Position numbers and translations under genes: made by a program. From Gnetum montanum (taxonomy: Eukaryota > Streptophyta > Gnetopsida > Gnetales > Gnetaceae), in NCBI GenBank assembly GCA_015680685.1, contig MNCI01014752.1, forward strand, positions 510,872 to 555,471: 44,600 nt of DNA. Reading direction: 5' to 3'. A model generated the notes under the pieces. That model had not been told where the DNA came from. It did no database searches and saw only the letters and a list, made by a program, of their open reading frames with translations. Positions 10,748 through 22,104 of this stretch are shown piece after piece (the stretch's first letter is position 1; the number at the start of each line of letters is the position of its first letter).

Positions 10748-12608
10748 ATGGACCCTGTGCACACCAACACCACCACCATGCCCATTATCGACTTTGGTAC
10801 TACAATCTTGGTTCGCGTCACTTGGGGTGGGAAAGTCCATAGTTTCCCTTGGCATGATGAATCCTTAGGGGCCATCTCGCCGGTCACTAAGACTACAAGG
10901 TATGGATCCTACGTTCACCATCTTAATGCCTAAACAATATAATTTTATTTGTGTTAAAATCCAAGCTACCTTGGGTGTTGACCGATCCAAGCTAGAAGTA
11001 AAGAGACACTATGAGTTAATTCACAAAGGAGGTCATGACTTCATTCCCACCACCCATGATGTCATCCCACTCACTGAATCCCACCATGAACTCCTATCAC
11101 AACTTCTCATGGCTAGGAACCAAACCTCATGTCCACCCACCATAGAATCCAAAAATGGAGATTAGGAAGATAATTTCATGGCTCAATCTGAACATGGGGA
11201 TTCATACCATACTCTCAGCCCACATACTTATGCAAACTCATTATTTCACCCATTCATGGGAGAGGCCATGTCTCTTCATACAGTTAAAAGCACTCAAGCA
11301 CATGTGCCCCAATAGGAAGTGCCCACTCTTATTCCCACTCTTCCTATGACCGATACTCAACTCAATGTACCCATCCCCACTATTCCTCTGGTTGCCACAT
11401 TATCCCCTATCCTACAAGTACAACCCCAACAACCCCCCTCTCAAACTAATGTAGGAGCAACTTTCCCACCCCAAGTAATTGGGATGCCATCCGTGATACC
11501 CGCTTCCACATCCACACACTTCATCCCACAAGTCCAAGTTCATACCACACCCTTAGCTGCTCCAGTACAACACCAGGTACAAAGTTTTCCTTCACAACCC
11601 ACAATTGGCCAATGGCCCACCCCTGTCGCACAAAAAAAAACAACAACAACAACCTACACCTTATGATATGCCAACCTTAGGAGCACCCACTATAAATATT
11701 CCACAAGTGCAACCTCCGACCACTCAACTTTCTTCTTTTCTGCCCACTGCACCGTAGTCTAATTTGTATGGCACTCAAACTAGCCAACCTACTGCTCCAC
11801 CAAGTGCCCAAGAATGGGCCGAAGTGAAAAAGATGAAGCAAGAACTCATTGATGAGGTAAAACGCCTCAAAACCGCTAACAATGAAAAGCTTAACGTATT
11901 ATACTTTTACCAAGATGATCCTATTAGCTCTTCGGTACCACCATTAACCTTGCCCAAAGGAGTTTCTTTGCCTCAACTAACTAAATACAACAGGGACCCA
12001 ATTCCCATCTAGTCACATTTAGACTAGAATGTCTGTTGCTTCAAGCTTGACCCCATGCAATCTTGCATGTGTTTTCCATGTCCCTCACTGGCAGGGCATT
12101 ACATTGGTACCGAGCCTTGCCTCATAACTCTATATCCTCTTTGGAGGATCTCTTACACCAGTTCGTTACCAAGTTTAAATACAACCTAAAACCTGAAGCA
12201 ACCTTGGATAGTCTGATACAGGTAAAACAAGCATCACTCAAACCTGTACAAAAATTTATCCAAAGATGGAGTGTCACACTCAACAAACTTCATGAGCCAA
12301 TCCTAGAAACATACCTTCTTACGATTCTTAAGGGAGCCATGAATGATTTTTTCAAATCAAAACTGTACTATCTAAATGTGTGCACTCTAAGCCAAGCTTT
12401 TTTACAGATTAAAAACATAGAAGAGGCATCTCAAAATAGTCATGACCCTGCTTACTCAGCCTTCAAAAATCAACACACTAAAAAAGATAAAGAAAAGGCT
12501 AAAATAATAGTAGCGACAGTAGCAGAGACTCAACCTACCAACATCAGACAGCAAGGCAGACCACCTACTACTCCCGTTAACTATGAGAGAACTGCTCCTG
12601 CACACTGA
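10748..12608 (+). pseudogene. Element B gag
   Basis: Translation starts MDPVHTNTTTM; element C gag starts MDSFYTTTTVM, which supports this ATG. A frameshift near 10895 leads to the conserved YNFICVKIQA segment and ELIHKGGHDF. A Pro/Gln/Thr-rich region (11320-11760) follows, then a helical segment with QEWAEVKKMKQEL. The capsid-type retrotransposon gag domain occupies about 12063-12450: MSLTGRALHWYRALP, FVTKFKYN and FIQRWSVTLNKL are its diagnostic blocks. Lys-rich residues follow. The protein would form particles around the RNA. There are several stops (for example near 11163, 11308 and 12010) but most of it lies in one frame, so this is a moderately decayed copy. Confidence 0.8.
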
Positions 12609-13520
12609 CCTGAATCATCTACCATGCAAGCTACTAACACGGGTCATGCACGTACATTTGAGAGGAAAGACCCTACTCAATACAGACCACTCCCCATGAA
12701 GCCTTCCTAGTTGTTAGATCAACTTTTGAAGGCTAGGGCCATTAAACACAAGCGGTTGTCTCCAGCGGCAGCCCCGAGACATGACCAATTCTGTGAATTA
12801 GTAAAAAACCCAAGCTTGGCAACACAAAATGAGCCTCCTATTCCAAGAGACTTTAGACTAGATCGATTTTGTGAGTACCATCAATGGAATGGGCATGGTA
12901 GTAATTATTGTTTCACCCTCAAACAAGACATACAACATATGATTGATAGGGGTGAAATAACATTTGATGATGCCAACCATGTTAGACCGCAGAATCAATA
13001 TATAGGCATATACAAAGATCCCCTTAATACTAAGGAAGCTCCATTCATTATCAACATGATCCATGTCAGAAATAAGCAAGGTATGACCACAAAACCCTTC
13101 ATGATTCGTGTTCCTCCTATAGTGTCGACATCATCCCCACAATCTTCATATCCCACATACAATCTACCTACACCTACAAAGCCATTTGTCATTCGTGTAC
13201 CCCCTACCAATATAACCACAAATGTGCAACCACCTACATGGCCCACTCCCTTTATGGTCTGGGTGCCACCTGTGGTTGCAACTACAGAGGTACAACCACA
13301 AAACCAACCAACTCCCTTCGTAATCAAGGTACCCAAACACCTTTATCTTCAACCTCCTACTCCTCAACTGCAAACCAAACCAACCCCATTCGTCATTAGA
13401 GTGCCTAAACACCTTGACACACAACCACCTCCAATTGTTCAACTGCAACCCCAACCTGCTCCATTCGTAATCCAGGTCCCAAAACAACCTAATGTTCAAG
13501 CTCCAATGGTTCCCCCATGA
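12609..13520 (+). pseudogene. Element B gag C-terminal part: zinc knuckle and PFVIRVP repeats
   Basis: The open 269-codon segment starting at 12711 carries CEYHQWNGHGSNYCFTLK, a Cys-His-His-Cys knuckle of the form seen in Tat-lineage Gag (12870-12925), which would bind RNA. It then has six repeats with the core PF(V/M)I(R/K)VP at about 13100, 13185, 13245, 13315, 13390 and 13460, separated by Pro/Gln/Thr linkers. Element C has only two or three such repeats at the same place. Upstream it continues from the capsid part after a stop at 12606. The minus-strand open frames at 12995-13589 are mirror images of this Pro-rich repeat coding and are not genes. Confidence 0.75.
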
Positions 13521-13865
13521 CCTTTGTGAGAACACCTTGCCGATAGACTTACTAGAGAACGGTTGAAGAAAGAACGTTGAAGTCTTCAATTGGGGCCACC
13601 GATACCCACTCCCTTAAACGTTGTACCTATGGCTCTGAAAACTGACGAGCCAATCATGATTCACAAAAGAAAAAAATCAAGAATCCCAGATACATCAAAC
13701 CCAACCATCACATTAGACCATACGAAAACCATTCCACAAGAGATATAGCTGTTCGGTCCAATGGACCAAGTCTCAACCAGCAAGAGCACACCAAACAGTA
13801 AAGACTTGGCCAATGCCCTAACTCAGGTTACATAAGCACTTAAACAAAAAAACACATCTTTAAGC
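13521..13865 (+). other. Gag-protease linker of element B
   Basis: This is a broken coding linker. In C the same region is also charged and Pro-rich, without a known domain. Confidence 0.4.
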
Positions 13866-14798
13866 TTGTATGACCTCATGTTGACTTCTCAAGTTCATCG
13901 TGAAGCCTTAGTATGTATGTTAACGTTGATCCCATTCAACGAAGACTTGCCTGCAAATGAACCTTCCATTTATACGGTAATGTCTCCATATCAAGGATCA
14001 AGAGCTACATCACTAAGCTTCAACACGGATAATATAAAAATAGATGAAAAAATAGGAGAAGTCACCACTGCACCCATGTTCATAACTATACAAGTAAATC
14101 AATTTAAGAAACATCGGGTGCATGTAGATGATGGAGCAGCCACAAACGTAGTACCATACCCCGTCATCGAACAGTTAGGGCTAACTGAACAAATTAAACC
14201 AACTTCCACAACATTCCTGAAATTGTTCAGTGGATCACGCGTAGTTGTCAAAGGAATACTAACTTTGGATTTCATATCAGGGGACTGGTTCCCCACGTCA
14301 GCTAAATTTGTAGTTGTAGACAAGATGCCTGGTTTTAACTTGATATTGGGATGACCATGGTTAGCCCAATTAAAGGCAGTATCTTCACCCATCCACCAAG
14401 AGATTCACTTACCCTATGAAGGTGGTGAAATCATTATACACGGTGATGCGGCTACACCCAACGCCTTTGCACATGTAGGTACAAACCAAGGCTCAGAGGT
14501 TGAATTTGATGAGCCTAAATAGGATGACACTACTCTCGAGCTTAAACAGGATGCCACATCCATTGACAACCAAAATGATAATCAATCTCCAAACCGTGAT
14601 CCCCCAGAAGATATTGAAACATTACAAAATGTGGAAACATCAGAGCACGCTAACATATGGATCATTCCCCCAGACGTCTCATGGTTAGAATTACCGTTTA
14701 ACATAATTAGTGAAGGAGACGTTGAATATACGATCACAACGACATGCCTGACACACCACGTCAATCTTCAAAAATTAAAGAAGCTACTCAACTGTTAA
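13866..14798 (+). pseudogene. Element B aspartic protease and end of gag-pro ORF
   Basis: The 162-codon open stretch has VHVDDGAATNVVPYPVI, the retropepsin loop in its Tat form (D-D-G-A), then FNLILG before a TGA at 14352 where other copies have G-R-S-W. The frame then continues as LAQLKAVSSPIHQEIHLPY and on to an acidic tail that ends near 14798; the same tail ends the corresponding ORF in C near 32155. The enzyme would process Gag-Pol. Apart from stops at 14352 and 14519 this part is well preserved, and its active-site Asp is intact. Confidence 0.8.
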
Positions 14799-15110
14799 AA
14801 CTACTACTTGTCCGAAATGATGTTAAACTACCACTTGTTCGAAATGATGTTAAACTACTATCTTCTGAAATGACATTAAACTACAACTATATGAAAAGAT
14901 GTTAAAATACCACATGTACGCAATGACATAAAACTAGCCACAGTCAAGAATGGCTGGTTTATTTTAAAACCCATTGAAACAGTTTAAATCTCTCTTGTTT
15001 TCTTGTGGCCCGAAGTGGCCTTAAACTAGAACGCCATTGCTAAAACCCATCACGACTCTAAAATTAACATGCATGGCCCAAAATGGCCTTAAACTAGAAA
15101 AAGTTACATT
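14795..15110 (+). repeat. Tandem repeats with ttaaacta core after gag-pro of B
   Basis: About five units of 27 bp read gttaaactaccacttgttcg then aaatgat. They are followed by looser units with ggcc(n5)ggcc and ttaaactag (15006-15100). More units of the second kind occur at 18040-18115, at the other end of the spacer. C has the same type of repeat at the matching position (31765-31925, opposite strand). Confidence 0.7.
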
Positions 15111-15479
15111 TCCATTTCTTTAAAATTACATTCTTTTTTTGCATGTGTAGTTGCATTCTTGCTTTACAAATTACTATGCTCTTTACATTTCTTCAACACT
15201 ATCATCATTTCAGTTACATTCACTCTTATATTTACAAACAATTAAAACAACAAAAAATATATAAAATATAAATAAGAAAAAAAAATATTTTGTGTTTACA
15301 CTTGTGTTTATCAAAAGTTTGGACAAAACTTAAAAAAAAAAACTTGAATAACATTAAAAAAATGTATAAATGTATGAATAATAATATCAAATGTTAACAT
15401 TGTATCATACATTTTCTTTCATACAATCCACAAAATTTCAACACAAAAAAAAACCAACTGACAGAGCTAACAATAAAAA

Positions 15480-15575
15480 CTAAGCATCAGCACTAGGAGG
15501 TGGTCGATTTCCAAATCTCTCTACATCGTCGATTCCTACTCCACTGGGGCCCTCTCCATCATCTTCATGATCCCA
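15480..15575 (-). pseudogene. Possible remnant of antisense terminal exon in B's spacer
   Basis: On the minus strand one frame reads an acidic segment, WDHEDDGEGPSGVGIDDVER, followed by a Pro-rich end and the stop after S-A-D-A. It lies about 680 bases from the end of gag-pro. In C the antisense gene ends in an acidic tail closing G-D-A about 580 bases from the end of gag-pro. Position, strand, composition and final residues agree, but the segment is only about 30 codons, so the link is tentative. Confidence 0.3.
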
Positions 15576-17446
15576 TACACAAAACACAAAAAAAAATGAT
15601 TAAGTTAATAAACAAAAATCAAACAACTTAAAAGAAAAAAACAAATAATAATAATAAAAACATTAAAATGATACAAGATACTCACGATAAGGCCATTGAC
15701 TCACGTAGTGTGGAGCCATAAACTCACGCTGGTGTGGGGCCATAGATTCACAATGATTCAGTCATGAACTCACACTTATGTACTAGAAATAAGAATACTC
15801 ATGCTACACTATATGGTAAACCAAAACTCACATTGAAAACAAAAGGCTTTACTCATGGTAAAGGTGCAGAAACTCACGCTGAGTATCAACGTTAAATCAG
15901 TAACGCTGAGTATCAACAACAATACCACCGCTCACGCTGCCCAAATTAGAGGCCTAAGTCATGCTCATTTTGGTTCAATAGCCCACGCTGCCAAGTTGAG
16001 ACCTAACTCACGTCAACAGAGTTTTACAATACTCACGCTTGATAGTCCAAACCAAAAAACTCACGTTGTAATAGAAACGAGGGCAACAACTCATGCTCAT
16101 GTAGCACACAAGACGACACCAACTTAAGATAAAATAAAAATAATTCATAATAGTTTCATAAGGCCCAACTCACACTATGCCCATAAACACGGACGCCCAC
16201 ATGTGCTATTCATGCCAATACTAAGGTACCCTCATGCCACAACTTAGGGGATGCGTAATCTATGCATGCTGGATTACGCACATTAGTTTAACTGTGGGAA
16301 TTCAAGCCACTCACGCTTACGCCAATACTCAATTGAATGTTATTTTCCTAGAATTCCCATATTGGTGGAAGAAACTCATGCTTACGTTTTGCATCAAAAT
16401 ACACTGCCATGGCATCAAAACATGTGATTTTTGGCATCAATATTTTATCGTTGGACTAGATAAAATATATATTTTACACATAGATGAATTAGCGTAATAA
16501 ATCACCAATTTCATAAAGCACGGTGTCAATTTCCTTTTATATAAAATGAATATATTGGCCATATAAGGTGATTTATCCCAATTGTATAGCGTGATATAAA
16601 AGGTTTTGTTAAATTACTTTAATGGACTAAAATTATTTTAAACTAAAAGTTCCAATATTCACCAAACATCACCTAATAAATTAGACACTATATATTTTTA
16701 TTGCCCATAAAGATGCTTAGAATGAAAGTATTTGATCAAAAAGCCTTCTCCATTACTTATAAATCATGATGTCTGCCATGTTTTCATTTTGCTAGTACAT
16801 TGATGTTGGAGATAAGCTTAACTTGTAAAAAACAACCAATTCCTCTCCTATTTTTAACCAAAACCTGAGTCACTCATGTAGTGTACATGAAGTCAGCCTC
16901 TAGTATTCATTCAAAATAAAAAAGAAATTTTTTTGTTGAATATGGAAAACCCACCATACTCACGCTGATATGGAAAACCAAACTACTCATGGTGATGCTA
17001 AAAACCAAACTACTCATGTTGATGCTAAAAACCAAACTGCTCACGCTGATACTAAAAGCCTATACTCATGCTAATAATAATCTTACCTCAAATAGAAACC
17101 ACTCATGCTAGAATATTAGCTCACGATGATGATTTGGTCGCAGACTCACGCTGCCTATGGTCCTGTACTCACGCTGATTTTGGCCCTTTATCCATGCAGA
17201 TTTTTTAACTCCATAAACTCACGTTGATGTTGGGACAGGCACTCATGCTAATTTTTGATCCTGTATTCATGTTAACATTGATCCTAGCACCACATTCATG
17301 TTGATCTTTGAGCCATGTACTCAAATTGGAGAGGGCAACCTAAACTAAGAGCTCCAAATTCCAAATTGAAATAGAACATAATGGGATGCAGTAAAGAAAT
17401 CAAAATAGCCAAAGAAATTATCTAGACACACCAAAAATCCATGGCC

Positions 17447-17680
17447 CTAATGACTCATGTCGCATCCCATTCCTGTAACGAAAACAATGAAAATAGGAAT
17501 GGCAAGCAAAAATAGAGCGAGGCAACTAACTTGTGAGGGATTCCCATCCATGATGAAACCCTCGATCATGGGAGACACTGAAGTAGTTCTTCCCCTCCCT
17601 CTATGAATGCCAGGCTTTCCTGTTTCTTCTCTTTCCTGCATTCCTATTTCTCCTGTTTTCCCATCTCTCTCATGCTGCAC
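17447..17680 (-). pseudogene. Short antisense ORF in B's spacer, unknown
   Basis: A 77-codon minus-strand frame starts MQHERDGKTGEIGMQERE. It is hydrophilic for its first 50 residues, then abruptly hydrophobic. The hydrophobic part has the look of a translated intron: gttagt at 17530-17525 and a T-rich run to ttacag at 17473. It could be an early exon of an antisense gene like the one in C, but there is no clear similarity to it. Chance is also possible. Confidence 0.2.
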
Positions 17681-18222
17681 GTCTGTTTGGGTGTCACTGT
17701 TCTAGCTCACTCATGCTAACTACCATCACATCCAAGTAGTTCATGCTTTGAAGAAAGTTTTGGGGGGAAAGCTCATGCTACTCATCGTTTTCAATCACTC
17801 ACGCTTGTCCTCTTCAAACTGCTCATGCTAGGAACTTTTTTTCAACTCACACTTTGCCTAAATCACTTACGCTTGCATCCCATCTTTCCCATCCACACAT
17901 GGTGCATTTTCTTCATCTTTTATCTTTTATTTTCTTTATTTTATTTTATTTGAGCTCATTTTAACTTTGTTTCACATGCTTCCAAGGTAAATAATTTCTT
18001 ATGCATATTCAAATATTCTTCTTTTGCAAAAATATATGTAGGGCCCGATACGGCCTTAAACTGCCACACATGGCTTGGTACAGTCTTAAACTACCATATG
18101 TCCAGGTATGATGGTAAAATACCCTTGGCATACCATTGGTTACATTTTAAATGTAAAATCAATCTTTTTAGAAAAATGAAAACTCACCCTTATTGACATA
18201 GCTCCCTGTTGCAGGAGCAAAT

Positions 18223-19440
18223 ACATGGATAGTGAGCAACTCTTCATATCGTTGTCTATCAATGGATCACATGGAGCAATTAAATGAGAACTCAATCTAG
18301 AGTCTATTGATTTAGACTCCCCAACATATGGTAATTTAGTGGCATCAACCCAAGAAACACTAGATTGCTTTAGAGGAATGACAAAATCTCTGGACCTAGA
18401 AGACGATAACATCACCGAAGATCCCCTAGCCGAAACTCCCATAACCACGTCAGATGGTGAGGTTAAAATTTTAAAACTAAGTGCTTTGTTAAATTCACAA
18501 CTTACCAGTGGCATAGCTCGAGTGCTAAAATACAATATGAAAGCATTCGCTTGATCTTACACTAACATGCCTAGGCTTAACCCTTGAACAGTCTAGCATA
18601 ACATTATACTTGATCCAAAACTAAGACCAGTGAAACAAAAAGCACACAAAGTCAAGCTTGAAGTAGCATTGGAAGTTCGCAATGAGATCATGAAGCTTTA
18701 TCAAGATGGCTTCATTCAAGCTATGGACTACACTGATTGGCTATCCAACATGGTTATAGTCCCAAAGAAAAATGGGAGCATTCATCTATGTATTGAATTC
18801 CGTGACCTCAACATTGCAACCATAAAAGATGACTTCCCACTACCTAGCATCGATCAACTTGTTGATTCAACCGCTGGGCATGCATTTTTATCCTTTATGG
18901 ATGGCTTTTCAGGATACAACCAGATTAGGATCAATCTCTAACATCAACTCAAGACAACCTATATGACACCATGGGGTACACTTTTCTATACGATGATGTC
19001 ATTCAGTCTTAAGAACGCTGGGGCCACATATCAATGAGCGATGACATTCATCTTTAGTGATTACATGTTCAAATCGCTCAATGATTATGTAGGTGACATT
19101 GCAGTCAAATCAAAAACAACTGAGCAATAGGTACAAGATCTAGACTTGGTACTAAAACGTTGTCTAAAATATGAGCTTAAACTCAACCCGAAGAAATGTG
19201 TCTTTGGGGTCAAAATAGGTAAAATGCTTGGATTCGTCATATCTAAGATAGGGATACAAGTAGATCTGGATAAGGTTAAGGTAATAAAAAATCTAAAACC
19301 ACCTAGCAACCTTACTGAACTTCACGGTCTAGAAGGTAGATTACAATTTATTAGACGCTTTATTAAAAAACTGATGGACAAGTTGACGCCTATGCAGCAC
19401 TTATTGCGTAAGAATGTCCATTTTGAATGGACTCCACAGT
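18223..19440 (+). pseudogene. Element B reverse transcriptase (start of second ORF)
   Basis: The ORF begins MDSEQLFISLSINGSHGAIK just after a cag splice-type acceptor. C starts MDKILF...ASSHGEI at the same point. All pieces lie in one frame. Diagnostic RT blocks are LYQDGFI, WLSNMVIVPKKNGSI, FRDLN, PSIDQLVD, LSFMDGFSGYNQI, MTPWGTLFYTMM and LNDYVGDIAVKS. The catalytic YVDD box is Y-V-G-D here, a change of an essential Asp. Stops occur at about 18271, 18552, 18585, 18939, 19035, 19126 and 19442. The enzyme would copy element RNA into cDNA. It is dead in this copy. Confidence 0.85.
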
Positions 19441-20530
19441 GCTAAGAAGCCTTTGAGAACATAAAAATGGCACTAGCTAAACTACCAACAGTTCATCCAC
19501 CACAGAACAATAAACCATTTTACATCTACCTTGCAACATCTGAATCATCTATCGCATCTATGCTTTGTCAGAAACTTGATGATGGAATTGAAATCCCTAT
19601 TTACTACTTGAGTCATGCAGTAGTAGCCTACGAAAAATGTTACAATGACATGGAGAGGTCATGCGTTGCCCTTATCTTTTCTTTAAACAAGTGGCGACAT
19701 TATCTCTTTCGTAACCAAGTTAATATCATCTGTAAAGACAACGTGCTCATAACTATCACGAACAACATATACGAATCAAGCAAGATAGCTAGATGGAAAG
19801 TGATGATTGCTACGTTTGACTTGCACTACATAGCTCAATCATCAGTTAAAGGTCAAGCTATAGTCAATCAAATGACCTCATCACTGATGCAAGACCAAGC
19901 AACAATCAACCCAGAGTTTTCAAATAAGAATGTAAACACAATAGACATAGTACCTGATAACTACGATGCAATCTTAAACTTTGATGGAGCATCAACCTCC
20001 CAAGGAGGAAGTGTTGTAGCTGTCATCACATATGCCTCTGGGGAGATCTGACCCTTTGCTTATCATTTAAACTTTCCTTATACTAACAACGTGGAAGAGT
20101 ACGAAGGTCTCCTTAGAGGTCTCATGGTAGCACTGGCTTCAGAAACCACATGGCTCATAGTTAGAGGCGATTCATAGTTAGTCATCAATCATGTCACAAA
20201 TGTATAAGCATGTAAAGCTCTACATTTACAACCATACTGTGACTTGACAAAACACATGATAAAATAATTCACAAACATAGATGTGCAACATGTTTCCAGA
20301 AATGAAAATACCATTGTAGATGCACTTGCAACACTAGCCCTAAACATTTCACCTGACATGTTTCATGCATTGCCGAATTCCATAACGAGTTGTGCCAAGC
20401 CCATAACTAACGCTTCCTATGAACTACCCATAGCATTCGTTAGCATTACACACACCATGGAATGGTACGATGACATAAAGGAGTACCTTCTACATGGTAA
20501 ACCACCTCAACAGGATGCAGTGTGGAAATG
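19441..20530 (+). pseudogene. Element B RNase H and archaeal-type RNase H
   Basis: Two RNase H modules follow RT in the same frame. The first (19467-19850) has FYIYLATSESSIASML, IYYLSHAV and ALIFSLNKWRHYL; it is the gypsy RNase H, with some acidic residues replaced. The second (about 19975-20340) begins LNFDGASTSQGGSVV (first Asp), has NNVEEYEGLLRGL (Glu), then VRGDS (Asp), and ends IVDALATLAL, a pattern of the archaeal-type RNase H that marks the Tat lineage. In-frame stops lie near 20049, 20176, 20206 and 20265. Together they would remove the RNA strand of the hybrid. Confidence 0.8.
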
Positions 20531-20930
20531 CTCTCGGCAGTATGCACTAGTAGGGGACACGTTATGTCATCAATCCTATGAAGGCATTTTGTTAGTGTGC
20601 ATTAGTAGCATCAATGGCTCATGCATTATTGACCTTGACTCAGTTGAGGAGGAATGAACATGCACACTAGATAAAATCGAGTGATACCAAAAGCAATAAC
20701 AACAATGACTTCAACATGATATTCACAAGTGCCCGATCAAGGAAGCTGACCTTGTCCTTAAGGCGGTCCGCAAACACACGGACAAATTCTTGGCCAACTG
20801 GGAAGGGCCTTACTTGGTCACCAAAGCATACAAAAATGGCACGTTCAAACTAGCTAATATGGATAGTAACAAGCTTGCTCATCCAAAAAATCACATGTAC
20901 CTCAAGCCATTTTACATCTGAACAAAGCCT
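20531..20930 (+). pseudogene. Element B integrase remnant (zinc and core domains deleted)
   Basis: The frame enters the integrase N-terminus (YALVGDTLCHQSYEGILL) but at about 20607 jumps to INGSCIIDLDSVEEE, which in C lies close to the integrase C-terminus (MDFDSVEEK). The C-terminal domain then reads ADLVLKAVRKHTDKF, NWEGPYLVTKAYKNGTFKLA and ends HMYLKPFYI with a stop near 20921. The zinc-binding and D,D-35-E parts, about 0.9-1 kb as judged from C, are absent, so B could not integrate itself. Confidence 0.75.
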
Positions 20931-20935
20931 AAGGT

Positions 20936-21445
20936 ATAGATTCGTCCTGGCATCATGATGGTAAACTGATACCACAGACTTGTCCTAGAATCATGATGAT
21001 AAACTGATACCATAGATTCATCTTAGCATCATGATAGTAAACTGATACCATAGACTCATCATGGCATCATGACGGTAAATGGATACCATAGATTCATCCT
21101 GGCATCATGATGATAAACTAATACCACAAATTCGTCCTGGCATCATGACGGTAAACTGATACCACAGACTCATCCTGGCATCATGACAGTAAACTAATGC
21201 CACAGAATGGTCTTGGCATCACGACCTAAAACCAATACCATAGATCATCTGGAATGACAATAAACTACCACATTCTCATCTACCAAATTTTGCTAAGACT
21301 ATAAACTAGCTTGCCACTCCATAGTCCGCCACAACTATAAACTAGCATTGCACTGTCTGCTACGACACTAAACTGGCAATGTCCAATGGGTTATGGCATA
21401 AAACTAATTCATGATAGTCTGCCAAGACTATAAACTGGCAACTTC
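20936..21445 (+). repeat. Tandem array after integrase of element B
   Basis: Eight or nine units of about 38 bp read gattcatcctggcatcatga then .ggtaaactgatacca. They are followed by five looser units containing gtctgc(c/t)a.gac..taaactggca. C has a related array (24815-25275) in the same place. Satellite-like arrays in the 3' untranslated region are known for Ogre/Tat elements. Confidence 0.8.
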
Positions 21446-22099
21446 TTCACTGGCCTACTAATCTATGGCTAAAATCAAATGGCATGTCTTCCTCAACCTG
21501 CTTGATGAATTCATCACTAGACTCTGACAACATTGTTGCTGCTCAATTTTATTTGCCTGTGGTTGCATACGGTGTCTCCATCCCATCAGTTGCATCCATG
21601 TTTAAAGTGTTAAGCTAACTCATTTACTTATGGTTTTCTTGTCTTCTTAGAGTTTTTTTTGTAGGATGACACCGAGCGGTGTTCATACATGGATGCATTT
21701 CATCATGGCAACGAGGTACCACATTATTCTTGATGTATGTAACTAGGTTAATCAAACCATTCATGAGTACATTCCCAGTTCCTTGAACATCCCTTATTTC
21801 CTAACATGTTCTCTCTACCTTATTCCCTGATACATCCCAGTCACCCCAAAACTCTAAACACATGGTTGCACACTGTAACTCTCCAGGCAGTTGCAACACA
21901 CAGCACAACACATGAAATAGATACAAGCACACAAGCACAAGTATAACATTCAAAGAGAGCTCTGTCCAAACAAAAAAAATAAAAAGAAATAAAAAAAATC
22001 AAAATCCATCACAAGACCCTTGGCACTTCCCATACAAGCCCCAGGTAGGAAGGTACTTGTCTTGGAAGAAAACACTTTGTGTCTCAAATAATCATGTTG
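21446..22099 (+). other. 3' untranslated region of element B, left part
   Basis: No gene is recognised. Minus-strand frames at 21950-22310 run over an A-rich stretch and the LTR boundary of C and are not supported. The sequence resumes at 37772 after element C. Confidence 0.5.
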
Positions 22100-22104
22100 C
22101 ATCC
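22100..22104. repeat. Target-site duplication of element C, left copy
   Basis: catcc precedes the left LTR. tatcc follows the right LTR at 37767-37771 (4/5 match). Confidence 0.65.

Larger units (their letters stand above)
15111..18200 (+). other. Protease-RT spacer of element B, rich in CTCACGCT motifs; possible intron
   Basis: About 3.1 kb holds no sense coding sequence. In Ogre/Tat elements an intron is known between protease and RT, and this spacer sits exactly there. It ends in a T/C-rich stretch with ctccctgttgcag at about 18203-18215, next to the start of the RT ORF. Two blocks, 15690-16400 and 16950-17880, contain about a dozen exact CTCACGCT copies and more than twenty one-step variants (ctcatgct, ctcacact, ctcacgtt), all on the plus strand. 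Bases 15111-15470 and 16400-16950 are AT-rich with nothing recognised. Confidence 0.6.

Noticed and set aside
12995-13589. Two long minus-strand open frames opposite the Gag C-terminus
   Set aside because: They mirror the Pro-rich repeated coding of the plus strand, which has clear Gag similarity; the reverse reading has no domain.
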